NCBI GenBank assembly: GCA_035295165.1 | Contig: DATGJN010000069.1 | Location: forward strand, 1-41,911 | DNA length: 41,911 nt | Reading direction: 5' to 3' | Source: a bacterium | GTDB lineage: Bacteria; Sysuimicrobiota; Sysuimicrobiia; Sysuimicrobiales; Segetimicrobiaceae | Translations under genes and position numbers: made by a program | Notes under the pieces: generated by a model | What the model was told of the DNA's origin: nothing | Database searches by the model: none | The model's input: only the letters and a program-made list of their open reading frames with translations | In this document: positions 9,342 through 17,883 of the stretch, piece by piece | Position numbering within the stretch: the stretch's first letter is position 1 | Layout: each line of letters opens with the position of its first letter

Positions 9342-9751
9342 GCCGCGCCGGCGATTCGCCACGTGTAGGTGAGCACCGCCGCCTTGCGGAGCATCGCGGA
9401 TACGGAACAATACCGGTTCTGACTGAGCTCGACGGCGCGTTGGACCTGTTCGGCCCTCAGCCCTGCGCCCGTGAATACGTACTCGAGGGCGATCCGGGTA
9501 AACACGCGCGGGTGTTCCTCCGCCCGTTCGCCGGATACGCGGATCTCCAGTCCCTCGAGCGGGGCGCGCATCTTCTCGAGGACCGACACGACGTCCATGC
9601 CGGTGCAGCCGCCGAGCGCCACGAGGACGGCTTCCATCGGCGACGGACCGCCGCCGCCGTGTTCGTGCGTCGCATCCAACGCGATCGTGCCGCCCGACCC
9701 GGCTGTGGCGGCGAAGGCCAGCGCGCTCGTCCAGCGAACGGTTGCGTCCAT
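9338..9751 (-). CDS. OsmC/Ohr-family protein
   Basis: 137 aa. OsmC/Ohr proteins reduce organic hydroperoxides with two cysteines. Both are visible: one in LGGCTGMDV, in the central helix, and one in NRYCSVSAML. The PSPMEAVLVALGGCTGMDVV block is highly typical. The ATG at 9751 is chosen because GGGAGG lies 6 nt upstream; the frame is open further upstream but with no homology. It is convergent with the formate dehydrogenase operon and overlaps it by 4 nt at the stop codons. It belongs to the YhfA-like OsmC group by overall pattern, so a peroxidase role is likely but not certain. Confidence 0.9.
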   Translation of the reverse strand: MDATVRWTSALAFAATAGSGGTIALDATHEHGGGGPSPMEAVLVALGGCTGMDVVSVLEKMRAPLEGLEIRVSGERAEEHPRVFTRIALEYVFTGAGLRAEQVQRAVELSQNRYCSVSAMLRKAAVLTYTWRIAGAA

Positions 9752-9904
9752 GCCATGCCTCCCGGCGGGATGCGCGTGCCGCGATCCACATCCTTTCGCG
9801 GAATTCGACGAGCGCGCGCGGCCGCCCTTCGGGGGACCCAGGAATGGGCTCCCGCGCGGGTGAAGCAAAGAGATCGAGGCGGACACGCGGGGAGGGAGGC
9901 GCGC

Positions 9905-10387
9905 ATGCAGATCCACGTCGTACCGGTCGAGAACCCCGACGGCCTCAACGTTATTCTTGGTCAGTCACATTTCATCAAGACGGTCGAGGATCTGCACGAA
10001 GCGTTGGTCGGAACGGTGCCGGGGATTCGGTTTGGTGCCGCGTTTTGCGAAGCGAGCGGTCCGCGGCTCATCCGGACCACCGGGACCGATCCCGCGCTCG
10101 TCGACCTCGCCACACGCAACATCCAGGCGATCGGGTGCGGCCACGCCTTCCTGGTTGTGCTCGGGAACGCGTACCCGGTCAACGTGCTCGACGCCGTGCG
10201 CCGGGTTCCGGAGGTCTGCCGGATCTACTGCGCGACCGCCAACCCGCTGGAGGTGATCGTCGCGGAAACCGAACAGGGACGCGGCGTGCTCGGCGTCGTC
10301 GACGGCGCGCCTCCGCTTGGCGTCGAGGGACCGGACGACGTGGCCGCGCGCCACGGATTGCTCCGGAAGATCGGCTACAAACTGTGA
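9905..10387 (+). CDS. Adenosine-specific kinase family protein
   Basis: 160 aa. Matches the small adenosine-specific kinase family (formerly DUF355), common in thermophilic archaea and bacteria. The typical blocks are NVILGQSHFIKTVEDLHEAL, GIRFGAAFCEASG and GCGHAFLVVLGNAYPVNVL. The family has been described as binding adenosine and AMP and phosphorylating adenosine, but its role in cells is poorly known. The start is at ATG 9905 after GGAGGG. It is divergent from the OsmC gene with about 150 nt between starts. The next gene (rpiA) follows within 30 nt, so the two probably form an operon. Confidence 0.88.
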   Translation: MQIHVVPVENPDGLNVILGQSHFIKTVEDLHEALVGTVPGIRFGAAFCEASGPRLIRTTGTDPALVDLATRNIQAIGCGHAFLVVLGNAYPVNVLDAVRRVPEVCRIYCATANPLEVIVAETEQGRGVLGVVDGAPPLGVEGPDDVAARHGLLRKIGYKL

Positions 10388-10415
10388 GTTGGTGAACGGC
10401 GGGGGAGCGACGGGA

Positions 10416-11126
10416 GTGACGACGGCGGCGACCGATCCCCGCGATCGCTTCAAGGAAGCGGCGGCGCTCCGGGCGGTCTCGGACGAGGTGCGCGACGGTA
10501 TGGTCGTCGGGCTCGGCACCGGATCCACGGTCGCGTTCGTCCTCCGTGAACTCGGGCGGCTGGTCCAGGAGCGGGGATGGCGGCTGCGGGGCGTGCCGAC
10601 GTCGGAGCGCACTGCGACCGAGGCCCGGCGTCTGGGGATCGCGCTCACGACGCTCGACGACACTCCCGACATCGTGCTGGACGGCGCGGATCAGGTCGAC
10701 CCCGCGCTCCACCTCGTGAAGGGCGGGGGCGGCGCCCACGTCCGTGAGAAGGTGGTGGCGCTCTCCGCGCGCCGCGTCGCGATCGTGGCCGATTTCACGA
10801 AGTCGGTCGAGCGCCTGCGCGGACCGATCCCACTGGAGGTCCTGCCGTTCGCCCTGCCGTGGGTACTGCGCGCGCTCCCAAACCGGATCCCGGGCTGCGT
10901 TCCAGCGGTCCGCCTGCGGGATGGGCAGCCGGCGCGGTCCGACAACGGGAACCTGCTGGTGGATCTTGCCTGCGGCCCACTCGACGATCCCGGCGCGGTC
11001 GCCGCCGCACTCGACGGCGTATCCGGCGTCGTTGACCACGGACTGTTCATCGGTGTGGCCGACGTCGTCTACCTGGCTGGCCCCGAGGGACTGAGACGCA
11101 TGGAGGCCGTGCGCCGGACCCCATGA
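10416..11126 (+). CDS. rpiA: Ribose-5-phosphate isomerase A
   Basis: 236 aa. Interconverts ribose-5-phosphate and ribulose-5-phosphate in the pentose phosphate pathway (cytosol). All family signatures are present: GLGTGSTV near residue 32, the phosphate loop PTSERT, the catalytic DGADQVD block, KGGGGAHVREK, and VVDHGLF near the C-terminus. I take the GTG at 10416 as start (GGGGGAG 8 nt upstream); an in-frame GTG at 10392 is possible. The length is normal. Its TGA overlaps the start of the next gene (ATGA), so the two are coupled. Confidence 0.93.
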   Translation: MTTAATDPRDRFKEAAALRAVSDEVRDGMVVGLGTGSTVAFVLRELGRLVQERGWRLRGVPTSERTATEARRLGIALTTLDDTPDIVLDGADQVDPALHLVKGGGGAHVREKVVALSARRVAIVADFTKSVERLRGPIPLEVLPFALPWVLRALPNRIPGCVPAVRLRDGQPARSDNGNLLVDLACGPLDDPGAVAAALDGVSGVVDHGLFIGVADVVYLAGPEGLRRMEAVRRTP

Positions 11127-11410
11127 CGCCGCTCGGCGGGCCGTGGCCCGCGCTGCTCCATCCACTCAACCAGCGTCTCCTGGCGCTTCCGCCTGGTCTG
11201 CTCGTACTGTTTGTCGTGTGGACCCTGATCTGGAAAGGCATCGCGCTGTGGCGTTCCGCGCGCGCAGGACAGCCGGCGTGGTTCGTGGTGCTGCTGATCG
11301 TCAACACAGTCGGTGTTCTGGAGATCGTCTACCTCGTCTTGTTTGCACCCCGGCGGCCGCCCGACCCGCAGCACGGGGCCCGGGAGGGCGGGGGCGCGCC
11401 CGTCGCGTGA
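11123..11410 (+). CDS. Small membrane protein, DUF5652-like
   Basis: 95 aa with two membrane helices (about residues 20-42 and 52-74) and a Pro/Gly-rich polar tail. The pattern WTLIWKGIALWRSAR, then WFVVLLIVNTVGVLEIVYL, is that of DUF5652 proteins, whose function is unknown. The start overlaps the rpiA stop by 4 nt, so translation is coupled. The co-location with rpiA gives no clear functional hint. Confidence 0.8.
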   Translation: MTPLGGPWPALLHPLNQRLLALPPGLLVLFVVWTLIWKGIALWRSARAGQPAWFVVLLIVNTVGVLEIVYLVLFAPRRPPDPQHGAREGGGAPVA

Positions 11411-11502
11411 TTCTGCGCCGCCCGCGGAGGTTCGACGTCGGATCTTCGTCGGGAATCGTTAAGAAATCGTCGAAAGATCGTCACCATTCCGCAATATTCG
11501 GG

Positions 11503-11531
11503 TTGCCTACACACCTGTTCGATGCTACCAT
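11503..11531 (+). promoter_or_regulatory. Weak candidate promoter for the Fur-family gene
   Basis: TTGCCT (11503-11508), a 17-nt spacer, then TACCAT (11526-11531). If used, transcription would start near 11538, which favours the ATG at 11543 over the one at 11522. It is only a consensus-like match. Confidence 0.25.
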
Positions 11532-11542
11532 GGGTTGCACCG

Positions 11543-11971
11543 ATGGGACGGTTCTTGGCAGATCAAGCCGCCGCGGAGTTCCGGGCCCGGGGGCTCAAGG
11601 TTACGGCGCAACGAATGGCGGTGTTCGGCGCGCTCGAACGGGCGGTCGGGCATCCGACGGCCGAGGAACTGCACGGGGACGTGCGCGAAGCCGTACCCGG
11701 CTTCGCGCTCAAGACGGTCTACGCGATTCTGCGCGAACTCTCCACGCTCGGGTTTGTCGAAACCCTTCCGCTTCCCTCCGGCGCGATGCGCTGGGAAACC
11801 AACACCACGCCGCACGCCCATTTTGTGTGCAACGGCTGCGGCCGCATCATTGACCTGCCGATCGATCCGATGACGTTGCTCTCCCTCGCGCAGCGCACGA
11901 GCCGGCGCCTCCGGATGTTGCGGCCCCACCTGCTCGTGCGCGGGCGCTGCGACCGGTGCTCCCGGTCCTGA
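11543..11971 (+). CDS. Fur-family metal-dependent transcriptional repressor
   Basis: 142 aa. The N-terminal winged helix (KVTAQRMAVFGAL, then ALKTVYAILRELSTLGFVE) and C-terminal dimerisation domain are typical of Fur/PerR proteins. The HAHFVCNGCG segment carries the regulatory-site histidines and the first CxxC; the second CxxC (CDRC) is at the extreme C-terminus, together forming a structural zinc site. Whether it senses iron, zinc or peroxide cannot be told from sequence alone; a PerR-like role would fit the nearby OsmC gene. I prefer ATG 11543; ATG 11522 in the same frame would add seven residues. Neither has a strong RBS, which is unusual in this window. Confidence 0.85.
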   Translation: MGRFLADQAAAEFRARGLKVTAQRMAVFGALERAVGHPTAEELHGDVREAVPGFALKTVYAILRELSTLGFVETLPLPSGAMRWETNTTPHAHFVCNGCGRIIDLPIDPMTLLSLAQRTSRRLRMLRPHLLVRGRCDRCSRS

Positions 11972-12038
11972 CCGCCGCGTCCCGCCCGCTGCTCAGCTCG
12001 CGTCCGTCATCGCAACAGGAGATTCCCACGGCACGCCG

Positions 12039-12057
12039 CCCTGGGGCATGCCCAGGG
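12039..12057. other. Perfect 7-bp hairpin upstream of the copper operon
   Basis: CCCTGGG (12039-12045), loop GCATG, CCCAGGG (12051-12057). No T-tract follows on either strand, so it is a weak terminator candidate at best for the Fur-family gene. It could also be a protein-binding palindrome. Confidence 0.35.
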
Positions 12058-12138
12058 GCCTACCGGTGCGCCCGGTTCCTCGGGCGGATGTCGCCGAGGC
12101 AGTTGACCCGTTGACTCCCGATGTGTACGCTGGAGCTA

Positions 12139-12156
12139 TCCCCCCCCACGGGGGGA
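12139..12156 (+). promoter_or_regulatory. Candidate CsoR operator
   Basis: A perfect inverted repeat, TCCCCCC (12139-12145) and GGGGGGA (12150-12156), with a 4-nt spacer. C-tract/G-tract palindromes of this form are the known binding sites of CsoR-type repressors. It directly abuts the csoR ribosome binding site (AGGGAGG, 12156-12162), so a bound repressor could block transcription of csoR-copA. Confidence 0.7.
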
Positions 12157-12168
12157 GGGAGGTGGATC

Positions 12169-12468
12169 GTGCCGAGGACAACGCTGGCCGTGGGCACGCG
12201 CGAGAAGGACGCCATCCTCGCGCGGCTGCGCACCGTCGAAGGGCATCTGCGCGGCATCGCCAGGATGGTGGAAAACGATGCGTACTGCGTCGATGTGATC
12301 AAGCAGACTAAGGCCGTGCAACGTGCGCTCGACAAGGCGAACGCGCTGCTGCTCGAACGACACCTGAACCACTGTGTTAGCGCGGCGATCCGCTCCAACG
12401 ATCCGCGTGAGCGGGAACGCGTGATTGCTGAGCTGCTCGTCGTGTTCGAGAACGGCCGTCAAGGGTAG
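12169..12468 (+). CDS. csoR: Copper-sensing repressor, CsoR family
   Basis: 99 aa all-helical DNA-binding protein. The Cu(I) ligands of CsoR are visible as C40, H65 and C69 (AYCVDVI and RHLNHC), with the family's spacing. [15 protein letters not shown] is the usual first helix. I start at GTG 12169 because AGGGAGG lies 6 nt upstream and the family begins a few residues before the RL-x-RVEGQ motif; the in-frame ATG at 12121 would translate through the palindrome. It is followed 7 nt later by copA. Expected to repress csoR-copA-copZ until Cu(I) binds. Confidence 0.92.
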   Translation: MPRTTLAVGTREKDAILARLRTVEGHLRGIARMVENDAYCVDVIKQTKAVQRALDKANALLLERHLNHCVSAAIRSNDPRERERVIAELLVVFENGRQG

Positions 12469-12475
12469 CCTGGTC

Positions 12476-14881
12476 ATGGGGCAGGAGACGTTGGAGCTGC
12501 CGATCGAGGGGATGACTTGCGCCTCGTGCGTGCGGCGCGTCGAGCGGTCGCTCGCGAGGGTGGCGGGTGTCGAACGGGCCACGGTCAACCTCCTGACCGA
12601 CTCTGCCCGCGTGGTGTTCGACCCGGCGCTCGCGACCGACGCCCAACTGCGCGGTGCGGTCGAGCGCGCGGGGTACCATGTCGGCGTGGGAGGCCGCCCG
12701 CCCGGGACGGCCGCGTCGTCGCCGGTCGAGGCCACGGTCCCCGATGACGCGCGCGACGCGGCGCAGCGACGCCAACTCGACGACCTCCGGGCCAAGTGGG
12801 TGACGAGCTTGGGGGTCGGCGCAGCCATGATGCTGGTGACGTACCTGCCGCTCCCGGTGTCGCCGGACGTGCTGGCGCCGTTCCTGCTGATCGGTGCGAC
12901 GGTCGTGCAGGTGTGGGCGGGCGGCACATTCTACGCCGCGGCGTGGACCGCCGCAAAGCACGGGGCCGCCACCATGGACACGCTCGTCGCGATCGGCACG
13001 AGCGTGGCGTACGGCTACAGCGCGTTCCTCACGCTCTGGCCCGGGCCCGCGCGCGCCTGGGGCCTCCCGCCGGACCTGTACTACGAATCCGCGGTCCTGA
13101 TCATCGCGCTCGTCTTGCTCGGACGCTGGCTGGAGACGCGCGCCCGGCGACGGGCCGGCGCGGCGATCGCGGCGCTGGCCCGCCTGCGCCCGCGGACTGC
13201 ACGCGTGGTGCGGGGCGCGGACGACGTGGACGTCCCGGTGGAGGCCGTTCGGGTGGGCGACCTGGTGCGCGTGCGTCCGGGGGAGACCGTGCCCGTGGAC
13301 GGCGTCGTGACCGAAGGCGCGTCAGCGGTCGACGAGAGTATGTTGACCGGGGAGAGCCTGCCGGTCGCCAAGGGGCCGGGCGATGTCGTCATCGGCGCGA
13401 CGCTCAATAGGGTCGGCGCGTTCGTGTTCCGTGCGACGCACGTGGGCCGCGATACGACGCTCGCGCAGATCGTCCGCCTGGTGGAGGCGGCCCAGGAATC
13501 GAAGGCCCCGGTACAGCGGCTCGCGGACACGGTCGCGGGTTACTTCGTACCGGCGGTGCTCGCGATCGCGGCGCTGACGTGCCTCGCGTGGCTCGCGTTC
13601 GGGCCCGAGCCCCGGTTGACCCACGCGCTGACCACGGCGGTAGCGGTGCTGATCGTCGCCTGCCCGTGCGCCCTGGGACTGGCGACGCCGACGGCGATCA
13701 TGGTGGGCACGGGCAGGGCCGCGGAGTACGGCATCCTGATCCGAGGCGGCGAAGCGCTCGAGCAGGCCCGGTGGATCACTCGCGTTGTCCTTGACAAGAC
13801 CGGCACGCTCACGCGCGGCGTGCTGCGGGTCACGCGTGTGATCCCCCGCGCCGGCACGACGGAGGCGGACCTGCTCCGCCTGGCGGCGGGAGCGGAGATC
13901 GGATCCGAGCATCCGATCGGGGAAGCCATCGTCGGGGCGGCGCATGCACGCGGACTCTCGCTGCCGCACGCTGAGGAGTTCCGCGCCATGCCCGGCCGCG
14001 GGGTGGAAGCCCGTGTGGACGGGCGCGCGGTGCTGGTCGGGAACCGCGCGTGGATGGGCGAACGCGGGGTCGCGTTCGATGCGCCCGGGACTGCGGCCGG
14101 TGAGGCGATGTCGCCCGCGGCCGGCACCACCGCGGTGGACGTCGCCGTGGACGGCCGCGCCAGCGGTACGATCGAGGCTGCGGATACGCTGAAGCCCGAG
14201 GCGGCCGAGGCCGTCGCTCAGCTGCGCGCGCTCGGGCTGGATGTGTGGATGCTGACCGGTGACGCCCCAGCTGTCGCACTCGCGATCGCTCGGGAGGCCG
14301 ACATCGCTCCCGACCGCGTGCTTGCCGGGGTGCGCCCCGATCAGAAGGCCGAAGCGGTCCAGCGCCTGCGGTCGACCGGCGTCGTGGCCATGGTGGGCGA
14401 TGGCATCAACGATGCGCCGGCCCTTGCGCAGGCCGATCTCGGGATCGCGATCGGCACAGGGACCGACGTCGCGATGGCGGCGTCGGACATCACGCTGGTC
14501 GGGGGGGATCTGCGGGGGATCGTGACCGCGATCGCGTTGTCCCGCAAAACCGACGCCGCGGTGGTTCAGGGACTCGTGTGGGCGTTCGCGTACAACATGC
14601 TGCTGATTCCGGTCGCGGCCGGGGTGCTGTACCCGGTCGCCCATGTGCTACTGAGCCCGGTGCTTGCCGCCGCGGCGATGGCGATGAGCAGCGTGAGCGT
14701 GGTGACGAACGCGCTCCGTCTCCGCCGGTTCCGGCCCGCCGCTGACGTGTCGACGCTCTTGCACCCGCCGCTTCGTGAGCGCTTCGGCGAGTACGCGTAC
14801 TTGGCGGGGATCGCGGCGGCGGCGCTCGCCGTGGGCGCCGCCGCGTTTGCGCTCGGGGGGCGCGGCGGCCTGGGCAGATAG
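12476..14881 (+). CDS. copA: Cu(I)-exporting P1B-type ATPase
   Basis: 801 aa. One N-terminal heavy-metal-associated domain (GMTCASC, C15 and C18), paired membrane helices, the actuator loop ([15 protein letters not shown]), the metal-pathway CPC in [13 protein letters not shown] (near residue 395), the phosphorylation site DKTGTLT (D about 439), the SEHPIGEAI histidine-proline motif, and the hinge [16 protein letters not shown] (near 640). CPC plus later YN and MSS membrane motifs indicate Cu(I) specificity. The start ATG 12476 lies 7 nt after the csoR stop. Length is normal for a single-HMA CopA. Regulation by CsoR is inferred from context. Confidence 0.96.
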   Translation: MGQETLELPIEGMTCASCVRRVERSLARVAGVERATVNLLTDSARVVFDPALATDAQLRGAVERAGYHVGVGGRPPGTAASSPVEATVPDDARDAAQRRQLDDLRAKWVTSLGVGAAMMLVTYLPLPVSPDVLAPFLLIGATVVQVWAGGTFYAAAWTAAKHGAATMDTLVAIGTSVAYGYSAFLTLWPGPARAWGLPPDLYYESAVLIIALVLLGRWLETRARRRAGAAIAALARLRPRTARVVRGADDVDVPVEAVRVGDLVRVRPGETVPVDGVVTEGASAVDESMLTGESLPVAKGPGDVVIGATLNRVGAFVFRATHVGRDTTLAQIVRLVEAAQESKAPVQRLADTVAGYFVPAVLAIAALTCLAWLAFGPEPRLTHALTTAVAVLIVACPCALGLATPTAIMVGTGRAAEYGILIRGGEALEQARWITRVVLDKTGTLTRGVLRVTRVIPRAGTTEADLLRLAAGAEIGSEHPIGEAIVGAAHARGLSLPHAEEFRAMPGRGVEARVDGRAVLVGNRAWMGERGVAFDAPGTAAGEAMSPAAGTTAVDVAVDGRASGTIEAADTLKPEAAEAVAQLRALGLDVWMLTGDAPAVALAIAREADIAPDRVLAGVRPDQKAEAVQRLRSTGVVAMVGDGINDAPALAQADLGIAIGTGTDVAMAASDITLVGGDLRGIVTAIALSRKTDAAVVQGLVWAFAYNMLLIPVAAGVLYPVAHVLLSPVLAAAAMAMSSVSVVTNALRLRRFRPAADVSTLLHPPLRERFGEYAYLAGIAAAALAVGAAAFALGGRGGLGR

Positions 14882-14964
14882 CGGTGTTCCCGGCCCTCCG
14901 ACGCGGAGGCGCCACGGGGCCGCGACAGACCACTGACGGATATCGTCGCGAAGGAGGAACGAGA

Positions 14965-15186
14965 ATGGCCGTTGTCGTGCTGACGGTGCCGGATGTGTCC
15001 TGCGAACATTGCGAACAGACGGTGAAGTCCGTGCTGGGGCCGCTTCCCGGCGTGCACGATGTCACGGTGGACCTCGCCGCCAAGCAGGTGCGTGTCGTCT
15101 ACGACGAGGGTACGGCCACCGTGGACCGGATGAAGGAAGTTCTCGGCGCCGAGGAGTATCCCGTCGCGTCGAGCGTCCGGATCTAA
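14965..15186 (+). CDS. copZ: Copper chaperone, HMA domain (CopZ-like)
   Basis: 73 aa single heavy-metal-associated domain, beta-alpha-beta-beta-alpha-beta by pattern, with the metal-binding CxxC as C13 and C16 in VSCEHCE. Likely delivers Cu(I) to CopA. AAGGAGG just upstream of ATG 14965 is one of the strongest ribosome binding sites in the window, so the small chaperone is probably made in larger amounts than the pump. It starts 83 nt after copA. The motif is CEHC rather than the CxHC or CGHC of well-studied CopZ, so another soft metal cannot be excluded. Confidence 0.88.
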   Translation: MAVVVLTVPDVSCEHCEQTVKSVLGPLPGVHDVTVDLAAKQVRVVYDEGTATVDRMKEVLGAEEYPVASSVRI

Positions 15187-15211
15187 CGCGAGGACCCCGG
15201 CGTCGGGAGCG

Positions 15212-17029
15212 ACGGCGATCGGCTACCAGCCCATCGAACACTACGGTATCGTCGGCGATCTGCACACCGTCGCCCTGATCGGGATCGACGGTTCTGTCGA
15301 TTTCCTGTGCTTCCCCCGGAGCGACTCGCCGACGATCTTCTGCGCGCTGCTCGACGATCGTCGCGGCGGTCGGTTCCAGATCCGTCCGGCGCTCGGCGAG
15401 GCCCGGCCACGGCAACTCTACTTGCCGGACACGAACGTATTGCTCACCCGGTTTCTCTCCGACGAGGGTGTGGCCGAGATCTCGGACTTCATGCCCGTCC
15501 GGGATCCCGCGGGCGTTCGCGCGCTCGTCCGGCGGGCCAAGACCGTCCGGGGACACGTGCGTTTTCGCCTAATTTGCGCTCCGCGATTCGACTACGCCCG
15601 GGTCCACCACCGTGTGGAGGTGTCCGGGCAGGACGCGCTGTTCGTCCCTGAGAACGGCCAGCCGGCGCTGCGTCTGCGGAGCGCCGTGCCGATCCGCGCG
15701 GCCGGCGGCGATGTGGTGGCGGAGTTCTCGCTCCGCGCCGGCGAGGCTGCGGCGTTTGTGCTCGAGGAGGTCGCGCGCGGCGGGGTGAGCCCCACCCGCA
15801 ATCCCGAGTACGTCTCCGAGGCGTTCAAGGACACGCTGAACTTCTGGCGCCGCTGGCTGGGGCGCGCTCCGTACCGTGGCCGCTGGCGAGAGATGGTGAA
15901 CCGGTCGGCGCTTGCGCTGAAGTTGCTGGTCTCCGATCCATACGGCGCGCCTGTGGCGGCCGCGACGTTTGGTCTGCCGGAACTGGTCGGGGGCGAGCGC
16001 AACTGGGACTATCGCTACGCGTGGATTCGCGATGCGTCGTTGACCGTGTCCACGCTGGTCCGCCTCGGCTACGACGTGGAGGACGCGAACGCGTTTCTCC
16101 GGTGGGTCGAGGCCCGGTGCCGCGATGTCGGGCCGGACGGCGCACTGCAGACCGTGTACCGGGTTGACGGCGGACGCGATCTCGAGGAGCGCATCCTCTC
16201 CCACCTTGAGGGCTATCGGCGCTCGGTGCCCGTTCGGATCGGGAACGCGGCGTACACGCAGCTGCAGCTGGACATCTACGGCGAGCTGCTGGACGCGGTG
16301 GCGATCCTCCAGCACCGCGGCGGGGAGCTCTCGGCGGGCCTGTGGGCCGCCCTGTCGCGGCAGGTCGATTGGGTCTGTGCCCACTGGCACGAACGGGATG
16401 AGGGAATCTGGGAGGTCCGCGGCGGGCCGCGGGAATTCCTATACTCGCGGTTGATGTGTTGGGTGGCCGTCGATCGGGCGCTCCGGCTGGCGGCCGACCG
16501 CAGCGACACGGCGCCCGCCAATCGCTGGCGGCGCGCGCGCGATGAGATCGCGCGCGACATCCGCGAGCAGTTTTGGGATCCGGCACGCCAGGCGTTCGTG
16601 CAGTCCAAAGGCTCGACCTCGATGGGTGCGGCCACGCTGCGCATGCCGCTCGTCGGGTTCATCGCGGCGACCGACCCGCGCTGGCGGTCGACGCTGGCCG
16701 CGATCGAGGCCGAGTTGATCGATGACTCGCTCGTCCGTCGGTACCGCGTCGAGGAGTCCCCCGACGGTCTCTCGGGCCACGAAGGCACGTTCAGCATGTG
16801 CACATTTTGGTACGTGGAGTGCCTGGCGCGCTCGGGAGATCTCGAGCAGGCTCGCTTCGTCCTCGAAAAGATGTTGGGCTACGCGAACCACCTCGGGCTC
16901 TACGCGGAGCAACTGGGCCTCCGAGGCGAGCACCTCGGCAACTTCCCCCAGGCGTTCACGCACCTCGCGCTCATCAGCGCGGCCCACGACCTGGACCGGC
17001 GGCTCGATGCGGCCGGTCGTTCGGGCTGA
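15212..17029 (+). CDS. Glycoside hydrolase family 15 protein (glucoamylase/trehalase type), start codon abnormal
   Basis: About 605 aa. GH15 enzymes hydrolyse alpha-glucosides (starch, malto-oligosaccharides, trehalose) by inversion. Family blocks: the N-terminal TAIGYQPIEHYGIVGDLHTV, then DGSVDFLCFP, GGERNWDYRYAWIRDAS (catalytic acid region) and SGHEGTFSMCTFWYVECLA (catalytic base Glu). The family N-terminus is encoded from about 15212, but between the upstream in-frame TGA at 15131 and this point there is no ATG, GTG or TTG. The first such codon is a TTG at 15422, well inside the domain. The best candidate is ACG at 15212, where homologues would have Met before TAIGY, with GGGAG just upstream. 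So this is either a non-canonical start, a lost start codon, or a base error. Confidence 0.85.
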   Translation, partial: TAIGYQPIEHYGIVGDLHTVALIGIDGSVDFLCFPRSDSPTIFCALLDDRRGGRFQIRPALGEARPRQLYLPDTNVLLTRFLSDEGVAEISDFMPVRDPAGVRALVRRAKTVRGHVRFRLICAPRFDYARVHHRVEVSGQDALFVPENGQPALRLRSAVPIRAAGGDVVAEFSLRAGEAAAFVLEEVARGGVSPTRNPEYVSEAFKDTLNFWRRWLGRAPYRGRWREMVNRSALALKLLVSDPYGAPVAAATFGLPELVGGERNWDYRYAWIRDASLTVSTLVRLGYDVEDANAFLRWVEARCRDVGPDGALQTVYRVDGGRDLEERILSHLEGYRRSVPVRIGNAAYTQLQLDIYGELLDAVAILQHRGGELSAGLWAALSRQVDWVCAHWHERDEGIWEVRGGPREFLYSRLMCWVAVDRALRLAADRSDTAPANRWRRARDEIARDIREQFWDPARQAFVQSKGSTSMGAATLRMPLVGFIAATDPRWRSTLAAIEAELIDDSLVRRYRVEESPDGLSGHEGTFSMCTFWYVECLARSGDLEQARFVLEKMLGYANHLGLYAEQLGLRGEHLGNFPQAFTHLALISAAHDLDRRLDAAGRSG

Positions 17030-17051
17030 CCGCCGGTGTGGCCCTCGGCGG
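17030..17051. terminator. Hairpin between convergent genes
   Basis: CCGCCG (17030-17035), a 10-nt loop, and CGGCGG (17046-17051) fill almost the whole gap between the GH15 stop and the dppC stop. No T-tract follows. It could act as a weak bidirectional terminator. Confidence 0.35.
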
Positions 17052-17052
17052 C

Positions 17053-17883
17053 TTAGGGGCGAAGGCGGGGGTCCAGCACGTCCCGCATGCCGTCGCCGAG
17101 CAGGTTGAACCCGAGGACGGCGAGCGAGATCGCGACACCCGGAAACACCGCCGTCAGCGGCGCGGACACCATGAACTGGCGCGCCTCGTTCAACATGCTG
17201 CCCCAACTCGGCGCCGGCGGGGGCGTCCCGGCGCCGAGGAACGACAACCCGGCCTCGATCACGATCGCGTTCGCGAAGCCGACCGTCACCTGCACGAGAA
17301 TCGGCGCGACGCAGTTCGGCAGGACGTGCCGCCACAGAATGCCCCAGCTGGTTTGCCCGAGCGCACGCGCCGCGTCCACGTACTCTTCCCGGCGGCGCAC
17401 GAGCACCGCGCCGCGGACGACCCGCGCGATCACCGGGACGTACACCACGCCGATCGCCACGATGCCGCTCGTGGCGCTCGGGCCGAGCGAGGCCACGAGG
17501 CCGATCGCCAACAAGATCGCCGGAAACGCGAGGATCGCATCCATGACTCGCATCGCCACCGCGTCGAGTGGCCCGCCGGTGAACCCCGCAGCCGCGCCGA
17601 TCGGCAGGCCTACCGAGACCGCCAGCACCATCGACAGCAAGCCCACCGTGCACGAGAGCCGAGCGCCGTACAGGACGCGGGACCACTCGTCCCGGCCAAA
17701 CTGATCCGTCCCGAACCAATGCGCGATCGAGGGCGGCGCCAGGGTCTGCGCCATGTGCATCGCGAGCGGGTTGTCGCGTGCGAACAGGGGCGCGCCGAGC
17801 GCGGCCGCCAGCGTTCCCGCCACAAGGACGGCGCCCAGGACGCCCAAGCGATGACGGAGGAACGCCCTCCAGCGCCGCGTCAC
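17053..17883 (-). CDS. Peptide/nickel-type ABC transporter permease (DppC-like)
   Basis: 276 aa. An N-terminal membrane helix after a basic leader, the region HWFGTDQFGRDEWSRVLYGAR (the typical GTDxxGRD of DppC/OppC), then further helices. The EAA motif EEYVDAARALGQTSWGILWRHVLPN is the docking site for the ATPase. It ends LLGDGMRDVLDPRLRP, as the family does. I start at GTG 17883, which overlaps the stop of the upstream dppB (GTGA). It is the last gene of a binding protein-DppB-DppC set; no ATPase gene follows. Confidence 0.9.
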   Translation of the reverse strand: MTRRWRAFLRHRLGVLGAVLVAGTLAAALGAPLFARDNPLAMHMAQTLAPPSIAHWFGTDQFGRDEWSRVLYGARLSCTVGLLSMVLAVSVGLPIGAAAGFTGGPLDAVAMRVMDAILAFPAILLAIGLVASLGPSATSGIVAIGVVYVPVIARVVRGAVLVRRREEYVDAARALGQTSWGILWRHVLPNCVAPILVQVTVGFANAIVIEAGLSFLGAGTPPPAPSWGSMLNEARQFMVSAPLTAVFPGVAISLAVLGFNLLGDGMRDVLDPRLRP

